Shown piece after piece: positions 33,782-42,201 of a stretch of DNA of 57,647 bases. The notes under the pieces are model-generated. The model had not been told where the DNA came from and searched no databases. It saw nothing but the letters and a program-made list of their open reading frames with translations. The stretch comes from Halalkalibacter urbisdiaboli (GTDB lineage Bacteria; Bacillota; Bacilli; Bacillales; Bacillaceae_D). The stretch covers positions 1,042,182-1,099,828 of the forward strand of contig NZ_MVJM01000001.1 in the NCBI RefSeq assembly GCF_002156385.1, written 5' to 3'. Numbering within the stretch: the first letter of the stretch is position 1; each line of letters begins with the position of its first letter. Position numbers and translations under genes: made by a program.

Positions 33782-34492
33782 TTATGAACGCTTGCGGATA
33801 GCCCATTCGGCCACGATGAGGTTGATCACCCAACCCGCACCCATTAATAGCGCTCCGCTGAGCTCACTCGGTGGGCCAATGATCAATACCCCGGCCAAAT
33901 GGGTCAGAACCTGGGTACCAGCACCAAGCCCGATCGCATAGCTTCTAATCATCCATGCACGGTGCCGGCTCACGTCCCCTCGTAGGATCGCGGCAAAGCC
34001 GAGGATAATGGACACAACCATGGCGGACCCAAACAGGAGCCGCAATACATAAAGCAACTCACCGGTGCCATCCGGGCGGGGATAGAACAGGGTCATCCAC
34101 AGCCCTGAAAGCCCAACCAACAGTCCGCATGAAACCAGGAGCCGCCCGGCAGCGCGATGCCAGCTGGGCCTGCGCCGACGGAAACCGGTTGCGAACTGGA
34201 ACGCGCCCAGGATGGCATATACGCTCGCGGTCAGGATATGCAACACCACCGGCAGGGGCGACGCAAAGAACCGTGCGTTGGCCGGCGTGATTTCCGCTCC
34301 GCCCACTAACTCGGTTAGACGTAAGGCCCCTGCGACGATCGGAACGGCGCTCAGCACGAGCAGTGCGGCGATGAGCCACTTTGACGAAACTGCTTTTGCC
34401 GGCGCTTTCGTTTTCTGAGGCTTAGGTTTCCCTATATCATTATGCTGAGGCACATCGGGGGCTTGATCTTCATCATAGACATTTGTTTTCAT
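33782..34492 (-). CDS. DUF2306 membrane protein, GC-rich
   Basis: 236 residues. A 40-residue basic soluble N terminus is followed by six to seven membrane helices. DUF2306 marks: PLPVVLHILTASVYAILGAF, then HRAAGRLLVSCG and SRHRAWMIRSYAIGLGAGTQ, with conserved His residues. Base composition is plainly higher in G+C than in neighbouring genes, with codons such as GCC and CGG common, so recent transfer from a high-GC donor is likely. It overlaps the next gene upstream by 4 nt. Function unknown. Confidence 0.85.
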   Translation of the reverse strand: MKTNVYDEDQAPDVPQHNDIGKPKPQKTKAPAKAVSSKWLIAALLVLSAVPIVAGALRLTELVGGAEITPANARFFASPLPVVLHILTASVYAILGAFQFATGFRRRRPSWHRAAGRLLVSCGLLVGLSGLWMTLFYPRPDGTGELLYVLRLLFGSAMVVSIILGFAAILRGDVSRHRAWMIRSYAIGLGAGTQVLTHLAGVLIIGPPSELSGALLMGAGWVINLIVAEWAIRKRS

Positions 34493-34848
34493 AATTCAGC
34501 TCCTTGAACGAATTTACGCAGTGCTGTATGCGTTTCATAGCGCATTCCGAAGATACCGGACAGGGCCGGGTAAGGGTTACGAGGCTTTCTTTCGCCGTTC
34601 AGACCAGAGCGCATATCCCAACCAAGCCAACCAGCCTCTTTCACTTGCCTGGCGTAAATCCCAGCAATGCCGATCAGGCCGAAGAGAGACATGGCGATGG
34701 TCAAGTAGTGGATAATTGCCCATGCACCGGTAGTTACTGACGAAAGATTTTCAGGTGGAAGAATCGGCTGAATGACTATGAAAAGGATCCCTGCCGCCAT
34801 AGCTGCTAAACCTCCCCAACGGATGAGATTCGAGGCTGTCATCTTCAT
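34489..34848 (-). CDS. Membrane protein, probably truncated, partner of DUF2306 gene
   Basis: About 119 residues from ATG 34848, behind GGAGAG. The first 75 residues are a clean two-helix membrane segment (GGLAAMAAGILFIVIQPI, then HYLTIAMSLFGLIGIAGIYA). After WLGWDMRSG the sequence turns low-complexity and charged (NGERKPRNPYPALSGIFG), unlike the membrane continuation expected from the first part. A frameshift or internal deletion is likely. It is GC-rich like its neighbour. Confidence 0.6.
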   Translation of the reverse strand: MKMTASNLIRWGGLAAMAAGILFIVIQPILPPENLSSVTTGAWAIIHYLTIAMSLFGLIGIAGIYARQVKEAGWLGWDMRSGLNGERKPRNPYPALSGIFGMRYETHTALRKFVQGAEL

Positions 34849-34976
34849 GTTGCTCTCCAATCTGGCTTCTGAGAAAAAGTTGCAGTACCAACCACTTTAA
34901 AGACAAGAATTAATTCCATTTTTACCGCCCTCTTTTTATTAATTTATAAACGGTAAAGCAAAAACAATCTTAGTTC

Positions 34977-35201
34977 TTACTGCTTTGTGTTGTCCCCATA
35001 AAAGAATACCTCTTCCAAAGGTAAGTTAAAGGCGTTAGCAATACGAAAAGCCAGTTCTAGAGATGGGGAGTAGTTTCCCTTTTCTAGAGCCACGATGGTT
35101 TGTCTTGTTACGCCTACCTTGTCAGCTAATTGCTGCTGGGTCATTTCATCATGGTTGAAGCGTAATTTTCTGATATGATTGCCGACAAGATTTTTGCTCA
35201 T
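34977..35201 (-). CDS. Small XRE-family (Cro/CI-type) transcriptional regulator
   Basis: 74 residues: MSKNLVGNHIRKLRFNHDEM, helix-turn-helix MTQQQLADKVGVTRQTIVAL, then EKGNYSPSLELAFRIANAFN and LPLEEVFFYG. This matches the YozG-like one-domain regulators that sit with small membrane proteins. It starts 2 nt after the stop of the membrane protein gene at 35203, so the pair forms an operon. Confidence 0.9.
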   Translation of the reverse strand: MSKNLVGNHIRKLRFNHDEMTQQQLADKVGVTRQTIVALEKGNYSPSLELAFRIANAFNLPLEEVFFYGDNTKQ

Positions 35202-35202
35202 A

Positions 35203-35649
35203 TTAGACTCCTTTCCGATAGTGATAAAGTTTTGTGACAGAACCGGTCACATCTGAGATAAATCCGAAGATGATCAGGGTCACGAACATCACCTGTAACG
35301 GCTGTTCGATCACCAGCGATCCCATGGCAAGAAGAAAACCAAGAACAAACACAAAGAAAGAATTTCGAAATGATCTCAGTTCAATAATTTTATCCATTTC
35401 ATCTGCAAAGGATGGTTCCTTTTCTCCCGTCGTTATTCGGAAGACGATGTTGAAAGCAATGCTGTTCACGATATGCGCAACAATGGAAACCAACGTCAAG
35501 ATGAGAACGAAGGAACCCCAAAAACGAAAAGTTTCCGTTGAATCCTGTAAACCATCGGGATACTGCGGATACATGTATGCACAATAAGCTCCGAAAATAA
35601 TGATTGTGCTGATCAGTGATACGATGCTCTTCTTTTCTTGATAGGTCAT
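35203..35649 (-). CDS. Four-helix membrane protein linked to XRE regulator
   Basis: 148 residues with four membrane helices (SLISTIIIFGAYCAYMYPQY, then FWGSFVLILTLVSIVAHIVN, then two near the C terminus) and a charged cytoplasmic loop FADEMDKIIELRSFRN, as in DUF2178-like partners of small XRE regulators. ATG 35649 follows AGGAGG. Probable roles are membrane sensing or antagonism of the regulator; not shown. Confidence 0.75.
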   Translation of the reverse strand: MTYQEKKSIVSLISTIIIFGAYCAYMYPQYPDGLQDSTETFRFWGSFVLILTLVSIVAHIVNSIAFNIVFRITTGEKEPSFADEMDKIIELRSFRNSFFVFVLGFLLAMGSLVIEQPLQVMFVTLIIFGFISDVTGSVTKLYHYRKGV

Positions 35650-36003
35650 GTTTACCTCCTGTATACTCCTTTTTACATAGAGTAAATTTATATATACATA
35701 ATGTAAAATAAACTATACATCAAGTCAAGTATAAATTACATAAATAGGCCGGACACAGCCTAATAGTCCATGTGCCGGCCTTCATGGGGACGCAACTGGT
35801 CAGGGGTTAAATAGCTTTCTCCCTTGCACTAGCCTCAAATCTTTTATTCCTTTTTCCATTTTTGCTATTTTACATACGTAAACGTATAAACTCTAACGCC
35901 ACTAACCTTAACCCGTTTTTTAAAAACGATTAAAGTGGGTCTTATTTCTAGAAGGGTAGCGCTTTTAAATTTTCATAAGAGTTGAAGATTGTTAGCATCA
36001 AAA

Positions 36004-36027
36004 AAAAGGGGGCAAAATCCCCCTTTT
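36004..36027 (-). terminator. Rho-independent terminator
   Basis: Nine-base arms AAAAGGGGG and CCCCCTTTT with a 6-nt loop, followed by a long T run on the minus strand. It would end transcripts coming from the ABC genes, after crossing the IS3 relic. Confidence 0.7.
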
Positions 36028-36097
36028 CCTAAGTATTAATTAATATTAATTTTCATTTGCAATTTGTTCGAGCTTTTTAATGATTTGTCTTACAGAA

Positions 36098-36208
36098 TTA
36101 AAGCACGAAGTGAATGAGTTCATACAAGAATACAATAATCATCGTTACCAATGGGGATTAATGAAAATGACCCCGGCTCAATACCGAGGTCATTTACTAG
36201 CTGCTTAA
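36098..36208 (+). pseudogene. IS3-family transposase C-terminal fragment
   Basis: 37 codons ending in TAA: LKHEVNEFIQEYNNHRYQWG, then LMKMTPAQYRGHLLAA. This is the end of the OrfB (DDE) transposase of IS3/IS150 elements. The following TGTCCATTTTATGGGGTACA at about 36228-36247 looks like the element's terminal repeat. The rest of the IS is absent. Confidence 0.75.
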
Positions 36209-36271
36209 GTCTCTTTTTATTAACTGTCCATTTTATGGGGTACAGTTCATCCCCTTACTTCCCTGCTTCCC

Positions 36272-37039
36272 TCAATAGTCCATTTTTTTCAACCATCTAG
36301 ATAGTTTTTCTTCCCTTGCCTCTTTGTCATAATTTTTATTCTTAAATTTTCCTAGTTGTTGTTCTCCGACAATTTGGCCATCCACCATATAAAGGACACG
36401 CTCTGATTTTGCTGCCACTTTCACATCATGTGTGACTAATAGAACCGTCGTCCCTAAGTGGTTAATATCCGCTAGTATCTCCATAATTTCATTAGAAGAT
36501 TTTGAATTTAATGCACCCGTCGGCTCGTCACCAAATAGAATATCAGGTTGATTAATAAGGGCGCGACAGATGCCTACTCTTTGTAATTGCCCACCTGAAG
36601 CCTGCGTAATGTCATGATGAGCTAGATTTAGAATACCTGTTTTTTTCATTAATTCAATAGCACTTTTGTAGATATGCTCTCGACTAAACTTTTTTGCCAT
36701 ATAACCGGATAAAATGATGTTATCGATAATAGATAAGTTTTTTAGGAGGTGGCTTTGCTGAAAAATAAAGCCCATTTTATTCAACCGTATGCTAGATAGG
36801 TCTTTTTCGGAAAGCGTTGATAATTCCTGACCATCGAAAAAAACGCTACCTGCTGTCATGCGATCCATACCGCTAATCGTATAGAGTAATGTTGATTTAC
36901 CACAACCTGATGGACCCATCACAGAAACAAATTCGCCCTTTTTCATTTGCAGGTCGACACTTTTAAGTACCTCAAGTTGATTATTTTTACTTATCTCATA
37001 CGTTTTACCTAGCTGCTTCGATTCCAAGATCATCTCCAT
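36272..37039 (-). CDS. ABC transporter ATP-binding protein (MacB/LolD type)
   Basis: 255 residues. Walker A GPSGCGKST, Q loop FIFQQSHLL, signature ASGGQLQRVGICRAL, Walker B ILFGDEPTGAL, switch His LLVTHDVKVA. The signature has ASGGQ in place of LSGGQ. It pairs with the FtsX-like permease 11 nt upstream. The system is of the MacB/BceA type, used for peptide-antibiotic sensing or resistance, or lipoprotein and signal export. ATG 37039 follows AGGAGGG. Confidence 0.92.
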   Translation of the reverse strand: MEMILESKQLGKTYEISKNNQLEVLKSVDLQMKKGEFVSVMGPSGCGKSTLLYTISGMDRMTAGSVFFDGQELSTLSEKDLSSIRLNKMGFIFQQSHLLKNLSIIDNIILSGYMAKKFSREHIYKSAIELMKKTGILNLAHHDITQASGGQLQRVGICRALINQPDILFGDEPTGALNSKSSNEIMEILADINHLGTTVLLVTHDVKVAAKSERVLYMVDGQIVGEQQLGKFKNKNYDKEAREEKLSRWLKKMDY

Positions 37040-37050
37040 GTCATTCCCTC

Positions 37051-39384
37051 CTAGTTTATATCAGATATTCGGATTTGTTTGATTGAGGTAATGCTCAGCA
37101 ACGTTGTTATCGCCACAGCACTCATTAACATCAGTGGGTAAACAATATAAGCTTGAACAGGGTCGATTACGAACTTCACGTTGGAAGCGCCCATAAATGA
37201 AAATAAAGCACTCACCAGACTCTGACCAATCGTGTTTGAAAAAATCGTTCCCGTTATTATGGCGACCCCTAGTATGATCAATAGCTTGGAGACATATTGG
37301 ATTTGAAGATGCTTCGTTGAAAATCCTATGCTCTTCATCACTGCCATTTGGTCATAATCCTTGGCGACTAGCATTTTCATAAAAAAGGATGTAATGAGCA
37401 TTGCGACAAATAGGGAAATCAGAACGGTTATCATTGTTATTATGCTCAGCTGCTCAATCGTATTTCCTAACGTCTGGGTTAAGTACCCCTCCATATCTGT
37501 CACTTTTGCTGATTGGAAAGACCGTGCATATTCATCTATCTTGTCACGAATAGAAATATGCGGTTTGACATTCAAACTAACTTCATACCAAAGGGCGGTT
37601 TCAGGATTAATAGGGAATAATGCTTTTGCTGTTCGACCACCGTTGGTCACATCCTGATAAATCCCACTAACAATCATCCTTCTGTCTTGACCATCAATGA
37701 TTAGCCGGATAGGCGCGCCAACTCTGCTTTCTAGCTCCTGAGCATTTAAATAGGATAAGGCAATCTCATGTTCATTTGTCGGCGCATCCCCTTCTAAGTA
37801 CGCCAAAGGAAAAATTGAAAAATTCCCCGTTTCAACCATGATGTTTTCATGGACTCCATCTGAATTGACGACCTGCTGCTGGCTTGTAATAATCGGTGAA
37901 AACCGCTCAACATCGGTATCGTTGCGAATATATGTGATCACATCATTAAATTTTTCTACGGCATTCTCCGTATGTTGCACATCAATACGGATATCACTTC
38001 TCTCAATCCCCATATAAGTAATGAAATGCGAAGACTGAATCGTATTGAGAAAGTTTACCGTGATAATGATAATAAAGGAACAAATAAAGAACACAAACAA
38101 TATGAGACTATACATCTTTAATCGTCCTAAAACATCTTTGAACACAAGGAACGTATTCACATTCATTCCTCTGCTCTTATGAAGCTTTAGCATGCTTCCA
38201 AATTTGTTGGTTTCTCTAACACTTTCTGAACGCAAAGCCTCCACGGCTGATATATGATTGAACCTTCTAAGAATGAAATGACAGCTCAGTACGAAAATGA
38301 AGAAGATGAAGATCATGGCTAATAAGGGGATCATATGCAGTAAACTACTTTTCGGGGCTGTACCGATATATAACATCATATTCGCTGTAAACATTTGACT
38401 GAGTGGTAATGAAGCGATATACCCGCTTATACACGCCATCGCTGCTAAAAAGATGTACTTGAACTGGTATAGTTTTTTCAAATCGCCTTGTCGAATCCCA
38501 ATCGCCTTTAATACACCGATTTCTTTGTAGTCTTCCTCAATAGCCGCGATAATGGTAAACCTCAAACAGAGAAGGGCAATCATCATCAGCAAAAGACTGA
38601 CTAGCATAATGACTGCAGCCACAATCCCATCTGTAATCGCATGAAGCATTTGAAACAATTGATAATCAATGCTCGGGCCCTGCATCGGCAAATCAGCTGA
38701 TTGATACGCATTTCTTAATTCTTTCAGCTTGCTTAAATCAGTAAGTTGAAATTCAATCATGTACTCAACGTCTCCAAAGCTCGTTTTAAGCATGTCAAAG
38801 TCATCTTCATTCACAACAAAGCGCTTTGAATGAATGATGGACGGGTTCATCATCACATCTCGTACAAACTCCACAACGGTAAATTCCTTCTCAATCCCTT
38901 GGTGGGAAACGGTCAAATTGTCACCAAGTTGTATATTCTTTTGCTGCATATAATAAATCGGAACGGCTATTTCTCCTTGTGAAACGTCAATAACCTCACT
39001 TTCTAAGTTCAACAGGAAATCAAAGGAACGGTTTTGTTTAACAAAATAATGATCCATGACAGTATTTCGGTCTGTTAAAGGACCGTCTTCCACCTCTATA
39101 TTTGTTCCATGGATATTGACCATCTCGACAGTCTGCTGATCTTTTACCAAGTTGTGACTTAATGCGAATTCATCAATGGAGTCTTGATCCAAGTCTCCAG
39201 CATGCATTTGAACAAAATGTGGAGCATTTGATTTTGCAAACAAACCATGTATAGAATTTGATAGTTCGGTCATGATAGTTGCACCACTAACAATAAGTAA
39301 AGCTGATAGGAAAATGAAAATAAACAACCCGATCGTGATAATCCTATTTTTGAGAAAGTCTTTCTTTACTATTTTCAATAACAT
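37051..39384 (-). CDS. FtsX-like ABC permease
   Basis: 777 residues. An N-terminal helix with a large extracytoplasmic domain is followed by three helices with the FtsX signature (EEDYKEIGVLKAIGIRQGDL), then a second such unit ending KDYDQMAVMKSIGFSTKHLQ. This duplicated layout is that of large MacB-type or DUF214 permeases. It works with the ATPase at 36272. The 58-bp gap to the next genes upstream suggests one long operon from 41200 to 36272. Confidence 0.9.
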   Translation of the reverse strand: MLLKIVKKDFLKNRIITIGLFIFIFLSALLIVSGATIMTELSNSIHGLFAKSNAPHFVQMHAGDLDQDSIDEFALSHNLVKDQQTVEMVNIHGTNIEVEDGPLTDRNTVMDHYFVKQNRSFDFLLNLESEVIDVSQGEIAVPIYYMQQKNIQLGDNLTVSHQGIEKEFTVVEFVRDVMMNPSIIHSKRFVVNEDDFDMLKTSFGDVEYMIEFQLTDLSKLKELRNAYQSADLPMQGPSIDYQLFQMLHAITDGIVAAVIMLVSLLLMMIALLCLRFTIIAAIEEDYKEIGVLKAIGIRQGDLKKLYQFKYIFLAAMACISGYIASLPLSQMFTANMMLYIGTAPKSSLLHMIPLLAMIFIFFIFVLSCHFILRRFNHISAVEALRSESVRETNKFGSMLKLHKSRGMNVNTFLVFKDVLGRLKMYSLILFVFFICSFIIIITVNFLNTIQSSHFITYMGIERSDIRIDVQHTENAVEKFNDVITYIRNDTDVERFSPIITSQQQVVNSDGVHENIMVETGNFSIFPLAYLEGDAPTNEHEIALSYLNAQELESRVGAPIRLIIDGQDRRMIVSGIYQDVTNGGRTAKALFPINPETALWYEVSLNVKPHISIRDKIDEYARSFQSAKVTDMEGYLTQTLGNTIEQLSIITMITVLISLFVAMLITSFFMKMLVAKDYDQMAVMKSIGFSTKHLQIQYVSKLLIILGVAIITGTIFSNTIGQSLVSALFSFMGASNVKFVIDPVQAYIVYPLMLMSAVAITTLLSITSIKQIRISDIN

Positions 39385-39442
39385 TTTATTCCCCTTCTCC
39401 TTCTCCTAAAAGTCCTGCCTTTTCGATGCTCCAGTTTTAACA

Positions 39443-40279
39443 TCATTGTTGGAAAATATCTTTATTACTTGAGGTGCGATTCATTCGAGTAAAATCTACT
39501 TTTGAAAAGATAGCTGTTGAGAGAAATAGAAATAATAGTCCGAATAACAAAACGATGACCAGACTAATTTGAGGGGTAATAACAAAGTGGCCGATTTGAA
39601 AGGCAAGCTGTTCGTCGATTAAGACATCTGTTGGTAAAGACAGCTTTTCTAAGCAGAGTGCTCGAAAAAATGCTGCTGCATATGTCATTGGATTCAATAA
39701 TGCGATCGACTGCAATCCATCAGGAAGCAAGTTCAGTGGTACATAAACGCCACACAAAAAAGTAATTGGAATGGTTACAGCTACTGAAACTACCTGAAAG
39801 GTCTGAGAACTCTTTACGACAGTCGCCAAAAATAATCCGAAAGCCGAAAATACGAGACCTACAAAAATCATCAAACCGATCACTGCAAATGGTGTGATAA
39901 TAGATGAATATCTCATCCCGATAAAAAATCCTACGAACAGAATAATCATACCTTGCAACGTCGCAATTGTGGTCGAGGCTAAAATTTGACCGAACGCGAT
40001 CTGTATCCTTTTCACAGGGCTAACTAACACTTCTTTCATAAAACCTGAAACAATATCTTCAATTGTTGAGGTTGAGATATTTAATGATGTTTGAAAAACA
40101 ACAATGATCACAATGCCCGCCAACACATAATGGACGGGGTTGCTAATAGAAACACTCTGAAAAATCGTGCTTAACAAATATAAATAGAAAAATGGCATAA
40201 TGACAATGAGGATGAGCTGTACACGATTTCTCATAAATAATGTAACGTGTCTAAACCATAATGCTGTAATTACCCGCAT
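39443..40279 (-). CDS. ABC-2 type permease
   Basis: 278 residues with six membrane helices and the ABC-2 pattern, including FMKEVLVSPVKRIQIAFGQI after the second helix and AITFLCGVYVPLNLLPDGLQ near residue 190. It is the membrane partner of the ATPase just upstream, separated by 6 nt. ATG 40279 follows AAGGGGG. DrrB-like drug exporters share this layout. Confidence 0.92.
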   Translation of the reverse strand: MRVITALWFRHVTLFMRNRVQLILIVIMPFFYLYLLSTIFQSVSISNPVHYVLAGIVIIVVFQTSLNISTSTIEDIVSGFMKEVLVSPVKRIQIAFGQILASTTIATLQGMIILFVGFFIGMRYSSIITPFAVIGLMIFVGLVFSAFGLFLATVVKSSQTFQVVSVAVTIPITFLCGVYVPLNLLPDGLQSIALLNPMTYAAAFFRALCLEKLSLPTDVLIDEQLAFQIGHFVITPQISLVIVLLFGLLFLFLSTAIFSKVDFTRMNRTSSNKDIFQQ

Positions 40280-40285
40280 GTATCG

Positions 40286-41200
40286 CTACCCCCTTATGTG
40301 CTTCCCTGTCATTTTAAGAAACACATCATTTAATGTTCCTTTTTTTATTTCTAAATCGTTAATCGCTCCTTTATGTTGGCTAATGATTTCTAGTAGATGG
40401 GCTAAATGTCGTAGCTCTACTACATAGCCATCTCTTTTCTTCTCGAACATCAAGTTATAGGCCGTTAACAAAGATTCTAGACTCCGCTCATCACTGGTTT
40501 TGATATACGCTTTATCCTTTGTATATCGTTGCTTTAATGCATACGGTTCATCATAGGCAATCAGTTTACCATCATCCATTACGGCAACTTTATCGCAAAT
40601 CTCCGCTTCATCCATATAATGAGTGGTTAAGAAGATTGTCATCTTCTTTTCCTTTTGCAGCCGTTTGATATACTCCCAGATATTTGCCCTCGTCTGCGGA
40701 TCCAAACCTGTCGTTGGCTCATCCAGAAACAATACTTTCGGGAAGTGTAACAAGCTTCTGGCAATTTCAACTCGTCTTTTCATGCCTCCTGATAAACTGT
40801 TCACTATTGCTTTCTTCCAATTCAGTAAATCTACTAAAGTTAATACAAAGTTAATCCGCTCATTCATCTTGCTTCGCGGCAACTTATAAAAATGACCATG
40901 CATTTTGAGGTTCTCTTCAACCGTCATTTTTTGATCTAACGTGGAATCTTGAAAAACAACACCGATGACGCTACGAACCTCATCCTTCTCACGAGTGACA
41001 TCTTTTCCGTCGATGAGTAAAGTACCTGATGTTTTCTCTGAAATCGTACATAACGTGTTGATTGTTGTACTTTTCCCAGCACCATTTGGCCCTAAAAAAG
41101 CAAAAATACTTCCACCTTCTACCTCAAAGGAAACATGGTCAACAGCTGTATAGCCTCCATACTTTTTCACAAAATCCTTCACAACAATCATTTGGTCCAT
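40286..41200 (-). CDS. ABC-2 ATP-binding protein (DrrA-like)
   Basis: 304 residues. Walker A GPNGAGKST, signature LSGGMKRRVEIAR, Walker B VLFLDEPTTGLD, switch His FLTTHYMDEAE. The C-terminal extension after residue 220 is of the DrrA type (ALKQRYTKDKAYIKTSDERS). It pairs with the permease at 39443, probably for drug or lipid export, and follows a TetR gene by about 100 bp, the usual sign of TetR control. Confidence 0.94.
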   Translation of the reverse strand: MDQMIVVKDFVKKYGGYTAVDHVSFEVEGGSIFAFLGPNGAGKSTTINTLCTISEKTSGTLLIDGKDVTREKDEVRSVIGVVFQDSTLDQKMTVEENLKMHGHFYKLPRSKMNERINFVLTLVDLLNWKKAIVNSLSGGMKRRVEIARSLLHFPKVLFLDEPTTGLDPQTRANIWEYIKRLQKEKKMTIFLTTHYMDEAEICDKVAVMDDGKLIAYDEPYALKQRYTKDKAYIKTSDERSLESLLTAYNLMFEKKRDGYVVELRHLAHLLEIISQHKGAINDLEIKKGTLNDVFLKMTGKHIRG

Positions 41201-41303
41201 TCGTCATTACCTTCCTTCTTTTAGAATATCGAAAAGGGGCCAAGACTTTTGTTCTGGACAATCTTATTGAACATTTCTGCTAAAGAAACATCGCACTACT
41301 GCT

Positions 41304-41939
41304 TTATCCTTCATTTTCCGCCATCATCTGCACAAGATAATGAAAGCTTCCTTTTTCTGCTCCTAGTGTTGTTTCCACCACATGAACAAATGCAATCGCT
41401 TTTTGCATAAGCTCATGCGGCTCCCAACTGAAAATACCTTCATCAAATAAAAATTGAGAAGACACTAGCAAAAACTCGATCGTTTCTTTTGGGTAGGCGG
41501 TGGTAAATACACCTTCTTCTATCCCTTGTTCAACCACCTCTGTTAATATGGGCGTTAATTGACGAATAGATTCCACGATACTTTTTTGGTGCATTTCTGC
41601 ATTATCTACTTGGTGTAACTGCTCAATCATCTCCTCCTTTCTCCCCGTATCAGGTTTCTGCGCCATAATAATTTTAAATAATTTCTCAGAAGCTTTAAGA
41701 TTCGGATCTGAAGCAATTTCCTTTGCCATTTTTACTCCATAATCGATAAAACGCTGAATGATGGCATCCATCACTTCTTCCTTAGATTGAAAATAGTGAT
41801 AGAACGTCCCTTTTGCAATTCCCACCATTTTAAGAATGTCATTCACAGTTGTTTTAGAATAACCCTTTGTGGTAAAAAGCTTTTCAGCAGCATCTAAAAT
41901 TTCTTTTCGTCGTTCTTCAGGTTTTTTTGAAATTCTCAT
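41304..41939 (-). CDS. TetR family transcriptional regulator
   Basis: 211 residues. N-terminal helix-turn-helix: RRKEILDAAEKLFTTKGYSK, then VNDILKMVGIAKGTFYHYFQ. The C-terminal ligand domain is all helix. It heads the ABC gene block on the same strand. A 19-bp palindrome at 41958-41976, 18 bp upstream of the ATG, is a strong candidate for its operator and suggests autorepression together with the downstream transporters. Confidence 0.92.
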   Translation of the reverse strand: MRISKKPEERRKEILDAAEKLFTTKGYSKTTVNDILKMVGIAKGTFYHYFQSKEEVMDAIIQRFIDYGVKMAKEIASDPNLKASEKLFKIIMAQKPDTGRKEEMIEQLHQVDNAEMHQKSIVESIRQLTPILTEVVEQGIEEGVFTTAYPKETIEFLLVSSQFLFDEGIFSWEPHELMQKAIAFVHVVETTLGAEKGSFHYLVQMMAENEG

Positions 41940-41957
41940 ACGACCCCTCCTACATCA

Positions 41958-41976
41958 TAGACCGACCGTCAGTCTA
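41958..41976. promoter_or_regulatory. Probable TetR operator
   Basis: TAGACCGACCGTCAGTCTA: 19 bp, symmetric apart from the centre and one pair (TAGACyGAC and GTCrGTCTA). It sits between the TTGACT-type promoter region and the TetR start. Confidence 0.75.
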
Positions 41977-42148
41977 TAAAATAAAGGTATCATGGATTAA
42001 TTTATAGAGTCAAGATAAATTTTTATATTTTTTTCCTTTTTAGTTTGGATCTGTAAGCACTCTGCGTATTTTACAGTTCCGATAATGTAGCTCCATGCTA
42101 TTTTTGAGGTGTATGACTAAACACTTACATTCCCTCACTGTTTAAAAA

Positions 42149-42179
42149 AACGTCTCCCCACCATGCGTGAGAAGACGTT
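42149..42179 (-). terminator. Terminator of the MMPL operon
   Basis: AACGTCT (42149-42155) pairs with AGACGTT (42173-42179), with further pairing inside. On the minus strand a run of seven Ts follows. Confidence 0.75.
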
Positions 42180-42201
42180 AAACTAGTGAATACCTTGTTA
42201 T

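Larger units (their letters stand above)
35650..36271. other. Intergenic with hairpins and IS3 relic, 622 bp
   Basis: GGCCGG...CCGGCC at about 35747-35783 forms a long stem. AAAAGGGGG...CCCCCTTTT at 36004-36027 with a T run on the minus strand is a good terminator for the ABC operon to the right. An IS3-type transposase tail lies at 36098-36208. Confidence 0.55.
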
